The position numbers and the translations under genes are program-made. From Aphanocapsa lilacina HA4352-LM1 (GTDB lineage Bacteria; Cyanobacteriota; Cyanobacteriia; Gloeobacterales; Gloeobacteraceae), in the NCBI GenBank assembly GCA_019359725.1, contig JAHHGR010000020.1, positions 1 through 61,960 of the forward strand: 61,960 nt of DNA. Direction: 5' to 3'. Numbering within the stretch: the first letter of the stretch is position 1; each line of letters starts with the position of its first letter. A model generated the notes under the pieces. The model saw nothing but the letters and a program-made list of their open reading frames with translations. It was not told the DNA's origin and ran no database searches. This document shows, one piece after another, positions 53,377 through 61,960 of this stretch.

Positions 53377-53654
53377 CGCTTCCCCCTGGTGTCAAGGTCT
53401 TGAGCAGCTGTTACTTCGCTCCATTTCTATTGAGCTGGAGGCGAAGCAAAATGGGCTCTAGAAACTGAAAGATTTTTAGTCTATTGCAGGCCACTCGGAG
53501 TCTGCCTTGCGGTAGATAGACGGCAGCAACACCCTCACCGGTCGCGAAGAAAACCAGCAAAATTGTCCGCGGTTCATATGACGGAAACTATGACAACTAT
53601 CCTGGCTGCAGAAGACGCTCCCTCGGCGGTGGACAATCCCGCGGTGCCAGCCCT
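53377..53654. other. intergenic region between UbiB kinase and hybrid kinase genes
   Basis: A 278-base region without a convincing gene. It contains an imperfect inverted repeat (CTTCGCTCC at about 53415 with GGAGGCGAAG at about 53441) that could form a hairpin in the hybrid-kinase leader. A 26-codon frame at 53577-53657 has no support. It should hold the hybrid-kinase promoter. Confidence 0.4.
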
Positions 53655-55343
53655 TTAGCTGCGCAGGACGGGCTGGGCGGCCGGGGGGGTAAGGCGCTCG
53701 CGCAGGCGGTCGAGGGCCTGATCGACGAACTTGCGCGGTTGGATGGCCGGGCGGACCAGATTCCAGAGACGCCCCAGTTCATGGGTGTGCAGGCGGTCGC
53801 CCTCGGTGAGGGCCAGGACCAACCGCTCGCGGACAAAGGCCCCGTCCTTGGAAAACAGCGATTCAAGACCGTATTGAGCCGCGGGCAGCAGGTCGAAACC
53901 GCCGCCGGTGCCTGCAATCTGGATGAGGTTTTCGAGGCGGTGCCACTGGAAGCGGCCGTCTTTAAAAAGAATATCCAGCAGACGCTGGCGCAGCCGGGGC
54001 GATTCGCCGGTGAGCAGGCGGCGGGCCACGTAAGGGTAAGCCACCTGGATAATCTTAAAATCGGGGGTCAGCGAGAGGGCGATTCCCTCCTGGGTGATCA
54101 GCGAACGGATGATGAGCGCGAACTTGGCGGGCACCCGGAAGGGGTACTCGTACACCAGGTCCGAAAAACGGTCGGTGATCGTCTTGAAGTTAAAATCCTG
54201 GACCCTCTGGCCGATGATGTCCCCCAGAACCGATTCCAGGGCGGGTACGATGGGAGCTACATCGGTGCCGGGGGCGAGAAAGCCCAGTTTGACGTAATCG
54301 TGGGCAAGCGCCTTGTACTCGCGGTTAATCAGGTGCACCAGCGAATCGACCAGGTTTTCTTTGGTTTCCTCCGAAAGCTGGTCCATCATCCCGAAGTCGA
54401 TGTAGGCCATGCGGCCGTCGCGCATCGCAAACAGGTTGCCCGGGTGCGGGTCGGCATGAAAAAATCCGTACTCCAACAGCTGCTTGAGGCCTGCCTCGAC
54501 GCCGATGCGCACCAGCGATTCGATGTCGAGTCCGGCGGCTTTGACCGCGGCGACATCGGTGAGCTTGATGCCGTCGATCCACTCCAGGGTGAGCACTTTG
54601 CGGCTGCTGTAGTCGCGGTAGATCCTGGGCACGTAGACGGTCGGGTCGTTCTCGAAGTAGCGGGCGAAGCGCTCGGCGTTGGTCGCTTCGTTTTCGTAGT
54701 CGATTTCCTCAAAAAGCTTGTTGCCGAATTCATCGACGATGCTCGCCAGGTCGTGGCCCAAATTCAACGGTAGCCAGCCTGCGAAGCGCGCGCAAAACCA
54801 GCGCAACAGGGTCAGGTCGAGGGTGAGCTTGCCCACCAGGTCGGGGCGCTGCACTTTGACGGCCACCTTCTCGCCGGTGTGCAGTTGGGCACGGTACACC
54901 TGTCCCAGCGAGGCGGCGGCCACCGGCGTCGGATCGATGCGGGCGAAAACTTCTTGGGCGGGGAGGCCCAGTTCGCTTTTGATGTACTCGAAGGCGACCG
55001 CATTATCGAAAGGCGGCAGCTGATCCTGCAGCCGGGTCATCTCCTCCATGTAGTCCTTGGGCAGCAGATCCGGCCGCGTTGAAAGCGCCTGACCCACCTT
55101 GATGCTGCCGGGACCGAGGTCGGTGAGCAACTGCCGCAGCTGCGACGCCCGCTTGCGCCGGTTGCGCTCGACAGCGCCGCTCAGCTTGTCCCCCCAGAGC
55201 TGTAGGCCAAAAATCAAAAAGGCAAAGCCCACAGCGAGGGCACGGCGTAAAATCACCAGCGGACGTCTGCGGTAGTAGGCGCCTATGAGTTGGGGATCGT
55301 AGCTGCGCAGATCCTGAATGCTTGCGAGGTGGGTGCTGCTCAC
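53655..55343 (-). CDS. ABC1/UbiB-family atypical kinase (AarF)
   Basis: The 562-residue protein has the family-defining KxGQ motif (GSIKVGQALSTRPDLLP), the nucleotide loop AAASLGQVYRAQL, catalytic FFHADPHPGN and the metal-binding YIDFGMM. It is the UbiB/AarF/ABC1 group that controls isoprenoid quinone and tocopherol/plastoquinone metabolism in plastids and cyanobacteria. A short N-terminal hydrophobic segment (about 33-50) may anchor it. Single gene on the minus strand. Confidence 0.93.
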   Translation of the reverse strand: MSSTHLASIQDLRSYDPQLIGAYYRRRPLVILRRALAVGFAFLIFGLQLWGDKLSGAVERNRRKRASQLRQLLTDLGPGSIKVGQALSTRPDLLPKDYMEEMTRLQDQLPPFDNAVAFEYIKSELGLPAQEVFARIDPTPVAAASLGQVYRAQLHTGEKVAVKVQRPDLVGKLTLDLTLLRWFCARFAGWLPLNLGHDLASIVDEFGNKLFEEIDYENEATNAERFARYFENDPTVYVPRIYRDYSSRKVLTLEWIDGIKLTDVAAVKAAGLDIESLVRIGVEAGLKQLLEYGFFHADPHPGNLFAMRDGRMAYIDFGMMDQLSEETKENLVDSLVHLINREYKALAHDYVKLGFLAPGTDVAPIVPALESVLGDIIGQRVQDFNFKTITDRFSDLVYEYPFRVPAKFALIIRSLITQEGIALSLTPDFKIIQVAYPYVARRLLTGESPRLRQRLLDILFKDGRFQWHRLENLIQIAGTGGGFDLLPAAQYGLESLFSKDGAFVRERLVLALTEGDRLHTHELGRLWNLVRPAIQPRKFVDQALDRLRERLTPPAAQPVLRS

Positions 55344-55514
55344 GCCGGTACGGGTTTAAACGAAAGTTAACTTCTTGTTACCATTGTCACCGATTCTTCA
55401 CCGCGGATCAACGTGCGGGCGGTAAAATGTTCGCCCAGCTACACTTGCACACAGCGACAGTTGCTTTAGTATGAAAAAGTTCCGGGTGAGGCAATTGCAA
55501 GGAGCAGTGCGGCG

Positions 55515-56129
55515 ATGCGGATAAGCGTCCTGTGGCAAGGCCTGTTGGCGTCTGCACTGCTGATGCCTGTCCTGCTGCCGGCGCAGACGGTTTTTGCCAT
55601 GGCGATGGTTCAGGTGCACTTCGACGATGCGAGCGGTGAACTGAAGCGCATCTCGGGTGACCTCGGTCCGGCACAGACCCCCGAGATGCTGCGCACGACA
55701 ATCGATAAATACCGCGCCTTATTTCTGGATCCCGAGGCGCTGACGGGGTTGCGTTTCACCCGGCTGTCGTTTATCGACAACAGCGAAATTTATCAATTTC
55801 AGCAAACCTACGAGGGACTCGAAGTCTTTGGTTCCTCGCTGATTGTGAGTGTGTCCAACGGCCGGCTCAAGACGCTCATCAACGACTTGCGGCCCAATTT
55901 GCAGCTGGACACCCGCCCGGGCATTGAGCGCGAGGAAGCCGAGCGCGTCGCCCGCGCCGCCCTGCACTCGCAGAAGGAACAGGCGCGCACACGGTTGGTG
56001 GTTTACGCCCGCTCGGAGGAGTTGGCAATTCTGGCCTACGCCGTCGCCTTCGACCGCTCGACGGTGCTCGTGGACGCCCGCAGCGCCCGCATTATCGGCG
56101 TCGAACCCCAGTTCAGCAGCCCGGCCTGA
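55515..56129 (+). CDS. exported stand-alone M4-type propeptide (FTP/PepSY-like) protein
   Basis: The 204-residue secreted protein has a signal peptide (about 1-28). Its sequence resembles the propeptide of thermolysin-like (M4) metalloproteases: an FTP motif region [25 protein letters not shown], then a PepSY-like segment beginning [14 protein letters not shown]. No HExxH catalytic domain follows; the gene ends with a clear stop. It may act as a free protease inhibitor or chaperone, or be a truncated protease. It overlaps lipB's 3' end by 17 bases (convergent). Confidence 0.75.
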   Translation: MRISVLWQGLLASALLMPVLLPAQTVFAMAMVQVHFDDASGELKRISGDLGPAQTPEMLRTTIDKYRALFLDPEALTGLRFTRLSFIDNSEIYQFQQTYEGLEVFGSSLIVSVSNGRLKTLINDLRPNLQLDTRPGIEREEAERVARAALHSQKEQARTRLVVYARSEELAILAYAVAFDRSTVLVDARSARIIGVEPQFSSPA

Positions 56130-56781
56130 CGGCGAGGCACGCTTCAAGAACACCCGGTTCGCACTGCACCCCGAAAAGCCGTGCAAAGGCGCACGCCACC
56201 ACCGGCTGCACCTGCTCCACGCTGACTTGCGGACACAGTTGAGCGAGTGAGCCCACCGGCCGTGTCAGGCCGCAGGGAACGATGCGGGCAAAAGCATCCA
56301 GATCCGGATCCACGTTGAGGGCGAAGCCGTGCATCGTCACCCAGCGCGAAACTTTGATGCCGAGGGCGGCGATTTTCTGGCCGCCCACCCACACTCCCGT
56401 CAAGCCCGGCTCTCGTGTGCCCTGCACCCCAAAGTCCGCCAGAGCTTCGATCAGCACCTGTTCAAGGGTTCGCAAATACCAGTGCAAGTCCCGGCGGTGG
56501 CCGCTCAGATCGAGAATCGGGTAGCCCACCAGTTGCCCGGGACCGTGGTAGGTGACCTCGCCGCCGCGCTCGGTACGGTACAGTTCGATGCTCGCCGGGT
56601 CCACGAGCACGTGTCTAGCATCGGCGCCCTGGCCGAGGGTGTAGACCGGCGGGTGTTCCAGCAGCATCAGCACGTCCGGCCGGTCGCGATGGGCGATGCG
56701 CGCCGCCACCAGTTGCCGCTGCCACTCCCAGGCGGTCGGATAAGCCACCAGCCCAGGCTCGATGAGCAGGCAACGCCCCAT
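56113..56781 (-). CDS. lipB: octanoyltransferase
   Basis: The 222-residue enzyme transfers octanoyl from acyl carrier protein to lipoyl domains. Signature [18 protein letters not shown] is present, with catalytic K143 (KIAALGIKV) and C170 (IVPCGL) in the standard positions. It is translationally coupled to tyrS upstream (TGATG overlap sharing one base). Confidence 0.95.
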   Translation of the reverse strand: MGRCLLIEPGLVAYPTAWEWQRQLVAARIAHRDRPDVLMLLEHPPVYTLGQGADARHVLVDPASIELYRTERGGEVTYHGPGQLVGYPILDLSGHRRDLHWYLRTLEQVLIEALADFGVQGTREPGLTGVWVGGQKIAALGIKVSRWVTMHGFALNVDPDLDAFARIVPCGLTRPVGSLAQLCPQVSVEQVQPVVACAFARLFGVQCEPGVLEACLAVRPGC

Positions 56782-57989
56782 CAGCCCGGCACCAGGCGGC
56801 GAAAGTGCTTTTTGCCCACCTGCAATACCGCCCCCGCCAGTTCCTCCGCCCCGATAAATCCGCGGTTAGGGTCGGTGATCCGCTCCTGGTTGAGGCGCAC
56901 GGCCCCGTTTTTGATCTGACGCATCCCTTCGGACACGCTCGGGCACAGCCCGGCTGCTTTGAGCAAGTTGGCAAGCCGTACCGGAAAGGCAATCTCGGCC
57001 AGCGAGAACTCCGGCACCGCCTCTAGATCCGCACCGGTCCCACCGGAGCCGGTGACCATGGCTGCCGCCGCCTCCTGGGCGCGCAGGGCCTGCTCGGGCG
57101 AGTGCAGCCAACCGGTAACGGCAAGGGCCAGGCGTTTTTGCCGCTCGCGGGGGTTGGTGGGCAGGGCAGAGACGCTCAAATCCGTCAGCAGCTCGAAGTA
57201 TGTTTCCACCAGCGCGTCGGGGGTCTTCTCCAGCTTCGAGTACATCGTGAGCGGGTCTTCGGTGACGCCCACGTAATTGTCGAGGGATTTGGACATTTTC
57301 TTGACGCCGTCGAGGCCCACCAGCAAAGGCACCGTGAGGGCAAGCTGCGGTTTTTTGCCGGACAATTCTTGCAAGTTGCGGCCCATGAGCAAGTTGAAGC
57401 GCTGGTCGGTTCCGCCCAGCTCGACATCGGCGTCGAGGGCGACCGAATCGTAGCCCTGCATCAGTGGGTAGAGAAATTCGTGTAGATAGATAGCCGTGCC
57501 CGCTTCGTAGCGCTGGCCGAAGTCTTCTTTGGCGAGCATCTGGGCGACGCTGGTGGAGGCGAGCATCTGGATGATCGAGGCCAAATCCAGGCCCGAGAGC
57601 CACTCGGTGTTGTCGCGCACTTCGAGTTTGTTGAAATCGAGAATCAGCCGGGCCTGGTCGAGGTAGGTTTTAGCGTACTCGTCGACCTCGGCGGCCCTCA
57701 GGCGCGGGCGGGCCTCGGACTTGCCGGTCGGATCGCCTATCTGGGCAGTAAAGCCGCCGATGAGCAAGATGGCGGTGTGGCCCAGATCTTGAAATTCCCG
57801 CAATTTGCGCAGCACGACGGTGTGCCCGAGGTGCAGATCCGGCCGGGTGGGATCGATCCCCAGTTTGACGCGCAGGGGAGTTCGGGATCTTTCAGCTTCC
57901 GCGAGGCGCCGGGTGAGCGCCGCCGCCCCGCCCGGAAAAATTTCCGCGACTCCGTGCCCACTCAGGTGCTCCACTTGCCGCTCATCCAT
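56781..57989 (-). CDS. tyrS: tyrosyl-tRNA synthetase
   Basis: The 402-residue class I synthetase charges tRNA-Tyr. HIGH-type motif LHLGHTVVL, the [12 protein letters not shown] tyrosine-site segment and KMSKS ([11 protein letters not shown]) are present, with a C-terminal S4 domain ([15 protein letters not shown]). It belongs to the TyrS branch with the shorter HLGH layout. ATG 57989 precedes [11 protein letters not shown]; a longer frame exists upstream but is not needed. Confidence 0.95.
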   Translation of the reverse strand: MDERQVEHLSGHGVAEIFPGGAAALTRRLAEAERSRTPLRVKLGIDPTRPDLHLGHTVVLRKLREFQDLGHTAILLIGGFTAQIGDPTGKSEARPRLRAAEVDEYAKTYLDQARLILDFNKLEVRDNTEWLSGLDLASIIQMLASTSVAQMLAKEDFGQRYEAGTAIYLHEFLYPLMQGYDSVALDADVELGGTDQRFNLLMGRNLQELSGKKPQLALTVPLLVGLDGVKKMSKSLDNYVGVTEDPLTMYSKLEKTPDALVETYFELLTDLSVSALPTNPRERQKRLALAVTGWLHSPEQALRAQEAAAAMVTGSGGTGADLEAVPEFSLAEIAFPVRLANLLKAAGLCPSVSEGMRQIKNGAVRLNQERITDPNRGFIGAEELAGAVLQVGKKHFRRLVPG

Positions 57990-58014
57990 CGTCGTTTTGC
58001 AACGGTGCAATCAC

Positions 58015-58551
58015 CTATTTAACGGGCTTGGCCGTCTCGCCGGCAATGCGGCGCGCCTCGGCGAGGGCCACTTCGTCCACTTTGATTGCAGGCTCCTGCT
58101 CCTCGGTCTGCCCGGCTTTGCGCTCGAGAGAACCCACGTAGAGGACGCGCGTCACCCCGGGCCGGGGGTGCACCACCGTGCGCGCCTGGATCAAAAAGGT
58201 TCCACCCCCTGCGAGGCTGCGGCCGGTGGAACGCAGATCCACCGCCGCCTGGCGCAGCGTGGTGGTGAGCACCTCTGGAGCGATGGTGGGAGCGACGACG
58301 ATCACCGCCCGGTTTGCCCCCCGATCAAAGACAATGCTGAATTTTGCCGCCCCCGGTACCTTCGGACGGACGATCGAAGGCAGGATGGCGAGGGTCCAGA
58401 CCCCTGAAGTGAGCACGACCAGAAACGCGGTGGTGCCGAAGGCGCGAAAGCGCCATTTCTGCTGGGTCAGCCAGGCCACCAGCGTCACTGCCGCCGCCAG
58501 GATGGTGACGATCCCGAGGATATTGCCCACCTGTGTAAAAAACTCGCCCAC
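58015..58551 (-). CDS. ycf51: Ycf51 family (DUF2518) membrane protein
   Basis: The protein of about 178 residues has two N-terminal helices (about 8-25 and 35-55) and a soluble C-terminal domain (RPKVPGAAKFSIVFDRGANRAV...). This matches cyanobacterial/plastid Ycf51, function unknown. GTG 58551 is preferred; a TTG at 58569 would lie inside a perfect inverted repeat. It is upstream of tyrS by 25 bases on the same strand. Confidence 0.85.
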   Translation of the reverse strand: MGEFFTQVGNILGIVTILAAAVTLVAWLTQQKWRFRAFGTTAFLVVLTSGVWTLAILPSIVRPKVPGAAKFSIVFDRGANRAVIVVAPTIAPEVLTTTLRQAAVDLRSTGRSLAGGGTFLIQARTVVHPRPGVTRVLYVGSLERKAGQTEEQEPAIKVDEVALAEARRIAGETAKPVK

Positions 58552-58566
58552 GCGCTTTGCCTGTCC

Positions 58567-58605
58567 CAAACGCCGTTTTCATGATCGTCCAAAAAACGGC
58601 GTTTG
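58567..58605. promoter_or_regulatory. 13-bp perfect inverted repeat between ycf51 and bolA
   Basis: CAAACGCCGTTTT (58567-58579) is repeated in reverse complement at 58593-58605 with a 13-base spacer. It lies between divergent genes, 15 bases before ycf51 and 39 before bolA. There is no T-run, so an operator or leader hairpin fits better than a terminator. Function is inferred from position. Confidence 0.6.
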
Positions 58606-58644
58606 TTGGGATAACAATAAAAGGGCAGCTACAGGTCGGCTTCG

Positions 58645-58908
58645 ATGTACCCAGAAGATGTGCGCGCCCTCATCCTCCAGGCCTTTCCCGAGGCCTCCGT
58701 CGAGGTGCAGGATTTCACCGGCACCGGCGATCATTTCCAGGCCATGGTCGTCTCGGAGCGCTTCGCGGGCCTCACGATGATCAAGCAGCACAAACTGGTC
58801 TACCAGAGCGTGCAAAATTACATCGACGACGGTCGTATCCACGCCCTGGCTCTGCGCACCTACACCCCCGAGCAGTGGCGGCGCACCTCGGTGCAGGTCG
58901 AGCTCTAG
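58645..58908 (+). CDS. bolA: BolA family protein
   Basis: The 87-residue protein has the BolA class II KH-like fold. Landmarks are the N-terminal VRALILQAFPEASVEVQDFTGTGDHFQAMVVS (GxGDH-like loop with His for Fe-S binding with a monothiol glutaredoxin) and MIKQHKLVYQSVQ with the conserved RxxxxHQ-type helix. BolA proteins work with Grx4-type glutaredoxins in iron homeostasis. No glutaredoxin gene is adjacent. Confidence 0.9.
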   Translation: MYPEDVRALILQAFPEASVEVQDFTGTGDHFQAMVVSERFAGLTMIKQHKLVYQSVQNYIDDGRIHALALRTYTPEQWRRTSVQVEL

Positions 58909-58940
58909 CCCCGCAGCCGGGCGAGATCGCCCACTGTACA

Positions 58941-59396
58941 ATGCTTTTAGCGTTGCGAGGAGGCATGCCGCATCGTCGGTGGGTGTGGGGAGTGTGCGTG
59001 GTCTTGCTGGCGGCTCTGGTGCCCGCGGTGCTTGCGAGGGAGCCGCCCGCCCGGATGCAGGTTTCGGCGCGCAAGGTCAAAATCGTCAAGCGGGGCGGGG
59101 CGCGTTTGCTCGCCGCTGCTTTGCAGCCCCGGCGCTTTCAATTGCGCGACAACCGTGCGCGGCTCTATAAGCGGGTGTCGCGCTCGATCAGCCGCGGTGT
59201 CTCCCCGAGTACTGTGTTTGTGAATCCGGACACCGGCTTTGGTCTTGACAGGACCGTGCGCGGCGTCGGGGCCGGGGCGATGGGGGCGTTGCTCTGGCCT
59301 CTAGGACTAAGCCGCGGCCAGCTTGAGTACTTGAGTGATCGCACCATCGAGGCGGCCACCGGCCAAAACATCCGCCTCTACGAGGCGAAGTGGTGA
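58941..59396 (+). CDS. hypothetical exported protein
   Basis: The product has a signal peptide (WVWGVCVVLLAALVPAVLA) followed by a basic region and a Gly-rich segment (TVRGVGAGAMGALLW). The start is uncertain: ATG 58941 gives 151 residues but lies on a TACAAT hexamer (58937-58942) that looks like a -10 element. ATG 58965 gives 143 residues but has AGGAGG only one base away. No family recognised. Confidence 0.65.
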   Translation: MLLALRGGMPHRRWVWGVCVVLLAALVPAVLAREPPARMQVSARKVKIVKRGGARLLAAALQPRRFQLRDNRARLYKRVSRSISRGVSPSTVFVNPDTGFGLDRTVRGVGAGAMGALLWPLGLSRGQLEYLSDRTIEAATGQNIRLYEAKW

Positions 59397-59431
59397 GGCG
59401 AACCGGTTTTTAATTAATCGGGTTTGTTGTG

Positions 59432-59437
59432 TATAAT
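59432..59437 (+). promoter_or_regulatory. -10 element (TATAAT) for the rplM operon
   Basis: A perfect TATAAT is 42 bases upstream of rplM's GTG, in an AT-rich stretch after the previous gene. A weak TTAATT sits 16 bases before it as a possible -35. Confidence 0.6.
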
Positions 59438-59478
59438 TCAAATTTGTGTGCGCAACGGCAGCACAGGAGCAATTGACC

Positions 59479-59937
59479 GTGATAGCTAAGACATTTCTCC
59501 CCGCAGTTGACGAGATTGAGCGTCGCTGGCTGGTGGTAGATGCCGCCGGGCAGCACCTTGGGCGGCTGGCGAGTGTCGTCGCCAATCTCATTCGGGGCAA
59601 GCATCGCCCCACCTTCACGCCCCACCTCGACACCGGCGACTTTGTGATCGTCGTCAACGCCGAAAAAGTCGAAGTAACCGGCAAAAAGTCCAGCCAGAAG
59701 CTTTATCGCCGCAATTCCGGTCGCCCCGGCGGCATGAAGGTCGAGACCTTCAGCCATCTGCAGGCGCGCTTGCCCGAGCGCATCGTCGAGAAGGCCGTCT
59801 GGGGCATGCTTCCCCACACCCGCCTCGGCCGCCAGCAATATACCAAGTTAAAAGTCTACAAGGGGCCGGCCCATCCCCACGCCGCCCAAAAACCTGAAGT
59901 CTTCGACCTGAGCACGGTCCTCGGAGGTCACTCGTGA
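59479..59937 (+). CDS. rplM: 50S ribosomal protein L13
   Basis: The 152-residue protein starts at GTG 59479 with AGGAG nine bases upstream. The [27 protein letters not shown] start and [21 protein letters not shown] segment are the classic L13 signatures. First gene of rplM-rpsI-rpmE-prfA; its stop overlaps rpsI's GTG. Confidence 0.97.
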   Translation: MIAKTFLPAVDEIERRWLVVDAAGQHLGRLASVVANLIRGKHRPTFTPHLDTGDFVIVVNAEKVEVTGKKSSQKLYRRNSGRPGGMKVETFSHLQARLPERIVEKAVWGMLPHTRLGRQQYTKLKVYKGPAHPHAAQKPEVFDLSTVLGGHS

Positions 59938-60335
59938 GTCAAAATGCAGCCGTCTATTGGGGCACCGGCCGCCGCAAGTGCGCCATCGCCCGCGTGCGCC
60001 TCGTGCCGGGAAGCGGCGAACTGGTGATCAACGGTCGGCCGGGCGATGAGTACCTGCACTTCCGTCAGCCGCTGGTGAGCCTGGCCAAGGCGCCCCTAGA
60101 GACGTTGGGCCTCGAAAATCAGTACAATATTATAGTGAACGCGTCCGGTGGCGGCGTGGCCGGCCAGGCCGGCGCCATTCGCCTGGGGATTGCCCGGGCG
60201 CTGTGCGAGTTGTCCCCGGACAACCGCCGGCCCCTCAAGGTCGAGGGTTACCTCAGCCGCGATCCCCGCGCCAAGGAGCGTCGCAAGTACGGCCTGAAAA
60301 AGGCCCGCAAAGCCCCTCAATTCTCCAAGCGCTAG
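59934..60335 (+). CDS. rpsI: 30S ribosomal protein S9
   Basis: The 133-residue protein has the [20 protein letters not shown] start, [19 protein letters not shown] and the basic C-terminal [11 protein letters not shown] tail that reaches the P-site tRNA. The GTG start overlaps rplM's stop by four bases, with GGAGG six bases upstream. Confidence 0.97.
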   Translation: MSQNAAVYWGTGRRKCAIARVRLVPGSGELVINGRPGDEYLHFRQPLVSLAKAPLETLGLENQYNIIVNASGGGVAGQAGAIRLGIARALCELSPDNRRPLKVEGYLSRDPRAKERRKYGLKKARKAPQFSKR

Positions 60336-60350
60336 CGGAGGACAAACCCC

Positions 60351-60575
60351 ATGCCCAAGGCCGGTATTCATCCTCGCTACGAGGAGGCCCGCATCGTCTG
60401 TGGTTGCGGTGCCATTTACGAGACCCGTTCCACCAAACCCGGCGTCACCAACGTCGAGATTTGCGCCAACTGCCATCCCTTTTTCACCGGGCAGCAGAAA
60501 ATCGTCGACGCTGAGGGCCGCGTCGATCGCTTCCTCAAGAAGTACGGCAATGTCCAGCCCCGCACCAAGCGCTAA
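60351..60575 (+). CDS. rpmE: 50S ribosomal protein L31 (zinc-binding form)
   Basis: The 74-residue protein has the C+ type zinc ligands: CGC in [14 protein letters not shown] and CANC before HPFFTGQQK. So it is the Zn-dependent L31. It starts 15 bases after rpsI. Confidence 0.97.
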   Translation: MPKAGIHPRYEEARIVCGCGAIYETRSTKPGVTNVEICANCHPFFTGQQKIVDAEGRVDRFLKKYGNVQPRTKR

Positions 60576-60671
60576 AGCCGCCATGTACCGTTGTGCTCCT
60601 CTGCCGTTCCGTTAGCGTCGCTGCCTGTTGACCGACCGACAGCACACTTTGATTTGCGGAGGAGCACACCC

Positions 60672-61766
60672 ATGGCCAGTCCCGATTTAATGGTTCAGAA
60701 GCTCAACGACATCGAGCGAACCTATAGCGATTTGACCACCCGCCTAGGCGACCCGAGCCTGGCAAACAACCCCCAGGAGATGCTGCGCATCGTGCGCATG
60801 CGCGCGGGCCTGGAGCGTACAGTCGAAGCCTACGACCAGTGGCAGCGGCTGTGCGCAGAACGCAACGCCGTTCGCCAGATGATTCGCGACGAGCAAGATC
60901 CCGAGTTGCGCGAACTGGCCGAAGAGGAGCACACCGGCCTCGAAGAGCGCATCGCCCGGCTCGAAGACGAGATTACGCTGCTGCTGTTGCCGCGCGATCC
61001 CAACGACGACAAGAACGTTATGCTCGAGATCCGAGCGGGGACAGGCGGTGACGAGGCGGCCATCTTCGCGGGTGACCTGATGCGCATGTACATCCGCTAC
61101 GCGGAGGGCCAGGGCTGGTCGGTGAAGCTTGCCAGCGAATCGCCCGCCGAGATGGGTGGCTTCAAAGAAGTGATTCTCGAAATTCGCGGCGAGAGCGTGT
61201 ATTCCAAGCTCAAATTCGAAGCGGGGGTCCACCGCGTCCAGCGCGTGCCGGTCACCGAGACCCAGGGGCGCGTGCATACTTCCACGGCCACGGTCGCGAT
61301 CATGCCCGAGGTCGAAGAAGTGGACGTCGAGATCAATCCCAACGACATCGAGATCACCACGACCCGTTCGGGCGGGGCGGGCGGCCAGAACGTCAACAAG
61401 GTAGAAACGGCGGTGCATCTGGTCCACAAGCCCTCCGGCATCCATATCCACTGCCAGGAGGAGCGCTCGCAGTTGCAAAATAAAGCGCGCGCCCTGCAGA
61501 TTCTGCGCGCCAAGCTCTACGACCTCAAACAGCGCGAGCAGCACGAGCAGGTCTCCGGGCTGCGCCGTTCCCAGGTCGGTACCGGCGATCGATCTGAAAA
61601 AATCCGCACCTACAACTACAAAGACAACCGGGTGACCGACCACCGCCTGAGCCAGAACTTCACCCTCAACACCGCCATCGAGGGCGAAATCGAAACGCTC
61701 ATCCAGTCGGCCATCGCCGCCGCCCAACGCGAGCAACTCGCGGAACTGGCCCGCAGCAGCGGCTAA
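60672..61766 (+). CDS. prfA: peptide chain release factor 1
   Basis: The 364-residue factor recognises UAA/UAG through the PxT tripeptide (PVT in [11 protein letters not shown]) and releases peptides with the GGQ motif ([18 protein letters not shown]). The P-V-T tripeptide shows RF1, not RF2 (SPF). GGAGGAG lies eight bases before ATG 60672. Last gene before the IS30 copy. Confidence 0.97.
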   Translation: MASPDLMVQKLNDIERTYSDLTTRLGDPSLANNPQEMLRIVRMRAGLERTVEAYDQWQRLCAERNAVRQMIRDEQDPELRELAEEEHTGLEERIARLEDEITLLLLPRDPNDDKNVMLEIRAGTGGDEAAIFAGDLMRMYIRYAEGQGWSVKLASESPAEMGGFKEVILEIRGESVYSKLKFEAGVHRVQRVPVTETQGRVHTSTATVAIMPEVEEVDVEINPNDIEITTTRSGGAGGQNVNKVETAVHLVHKPSGIHIHCQEERSQLQNKARALQILRAKLYDLKQREQHEQVSGLRRSQVGTGDRSEKIRTYNYKDNRVTDHRLSQNFTLNTAIEGEIETLIQSAIAAAQREQLAELARSSG

Positions 61767-61836
61767 GCTTGCCAGGGTATATTGGTGTGGACAGTCACCA
61801 CAAAGGGTGGCAATGACCGACCGCGAGCTTGAGTTG

Positions 61837-61960
61837 GGCCCATTCAAGTTTGAAGTGCAACAGCACCTGACTGAGCTAAGAATACCTCCCGTGGTGTCCG
61901 ATAACCAAGCACTTTTCGCGGGCGGTCATTGATCATGTCCATTGCCCTTTGCACCTGCTC
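61837..61960 (-). mobile_element. IS30-family insertion sequence, right end (partial), inverted copy
   Basis: Perfect reverse complement of bases 1-124. The element end points inward, mirroring the copy at the left edge; the rest of the element lies outside the window. It begins 70 bases after prfA. Confidence 0.85.
61844..61960 (-). CDS. IS30-family transposase, C-terminal fragment (runs off window)
   Basis: Same 38-residue C-terminal fragment as at the left edge, on the opposite strand, with NDRPRKVLGYRTPREVF. Identity over the whole visible length shows recent spread or gene conversion of this element. Confidence 0.8.
   Translation of the reverse strand, partial: EQVQRAMDMINDRPRKVLGYRTPREVFLAQSGAVALQT

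Noticed and set aside
53577..53657. 26-codon ORF before the UbiB kinase's 3' end
   Set aside because: Too short, no ribosome site, no conservation evidence.
1..61960. Composite transposon carried between the two IS30 ends
   Set aside because: The interior holds essential housekeeping genes with uniform composition; an inversion boundary or assembly break at repeats is more likely.

Overview
The window reads as chromosomal DNA of a GC-rich cyanobacterium. It encodes an orange carotenoid protein (OCP), the chlorophyll-pathway methyltransferase ChlM, cyanobacterial/plastid families Ycf34 and Ycf51, a Psb32-like TPM protein and a DUF2949-type protein. The high GC content and the gene set suggest the Gloeobacter lineage. 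That lineage assignment is inference from recognised families, not a database result. The window starts and ends inside two identical 124-bp sequences in opposite orientation, each holding the 3' end of an IS30-family transposase. So the 61.7-kb interior is bounded by inverted copies of one insertion sequence.

Region by region. 0.3-2.8 kb (minus): a large sensor/polyferredoxin membrane protein with a degenerate sigma-54-type AAA domain. 3-8.7 kb (plus): a type IV pilus/type II secretion-like cluster (GspE/PilB ATPase, secretin, very large PilX-like prepilin), followed by a small exported protein and a four-carbon acid sugar kinase. 10.6-15.3 kb: a small unknown gene with its own terminator, a Ser/Thr kinase, a GNAT acetyltransferase, an MFS transporter and an L,D-transpeptidase-like protein. 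15.4-20.1 kb: a two-haem peroxidase-like cytochrome, a Uma2 endonuclease, a truncated DJ-1/PfpI fragment and several hypotheticals in a partly decayed stretch. 20.1-23.7 kb (minus): two tandem paralogous secreted FG-GAP repeat proteins. 23.9-25.85 kb: a CsoR-type metal repressor, a 53-residue membrane protein and OCP with a strong terminator. 25.85-27.9 kb (minus): a NatB-like ABC permease whose ATPase partner has been replaced 5' by an ISAs1 transposase fragment. 28.2-34.8 kb: a stress protein, then a minus-strand minor-pilin cluster (PilV, FimT, PilW and a large PilX-like protein with a CxxCH motif) with a four-helix membrane protein and a SinR/Cas2-like tandem-domain protein.

35-37.3 kb holds a DUF2949-like gene, lgt, ycf34 and a TPM protein. 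37.5-43 kb (plus) runs: hypothetical, pseudouridine synthase, rodZ, mreB, mreC, mreD, chlM. This is the cell-shape operon feeding into chlorophyll synthesis. 43.2-47.9 kb: a frameshifted Uma2 gene, a NarL-type response regulator, a HerA-like ATPase, a CGNR zinc-finger protein and a 2Fe-2S thioredoxin-like ferredoxin. At 48.0-49.15 kb a yybP-ykoY (Mn2+) riboswitch candidate precedes a TerC-family exporter. 49.2-55.3 kb (minus): an RCK-channel-RCK potassium protein, a PAS hybrid histidine kinase and an ABC1/UbiB kinase. 55.5-59.4 kb: a stand-alone M4-propeptide-like protein, lipB, tyrS, ycf51, bolA and an exported hypothetical. 59.4-61.8 kb: rplM-rpsI-rpmE-prfA.

The most interesting points are: the CxxCH-containing minor pilin locus; the degenerate AAA/polyferredoxin fusion; the Mn riboswitch with a visible competing hairpin; the ISAs1-NatA chimera; and the inverted IS30 copies at the edges. 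No rRNA, tRNA or CRISPR array was seen.
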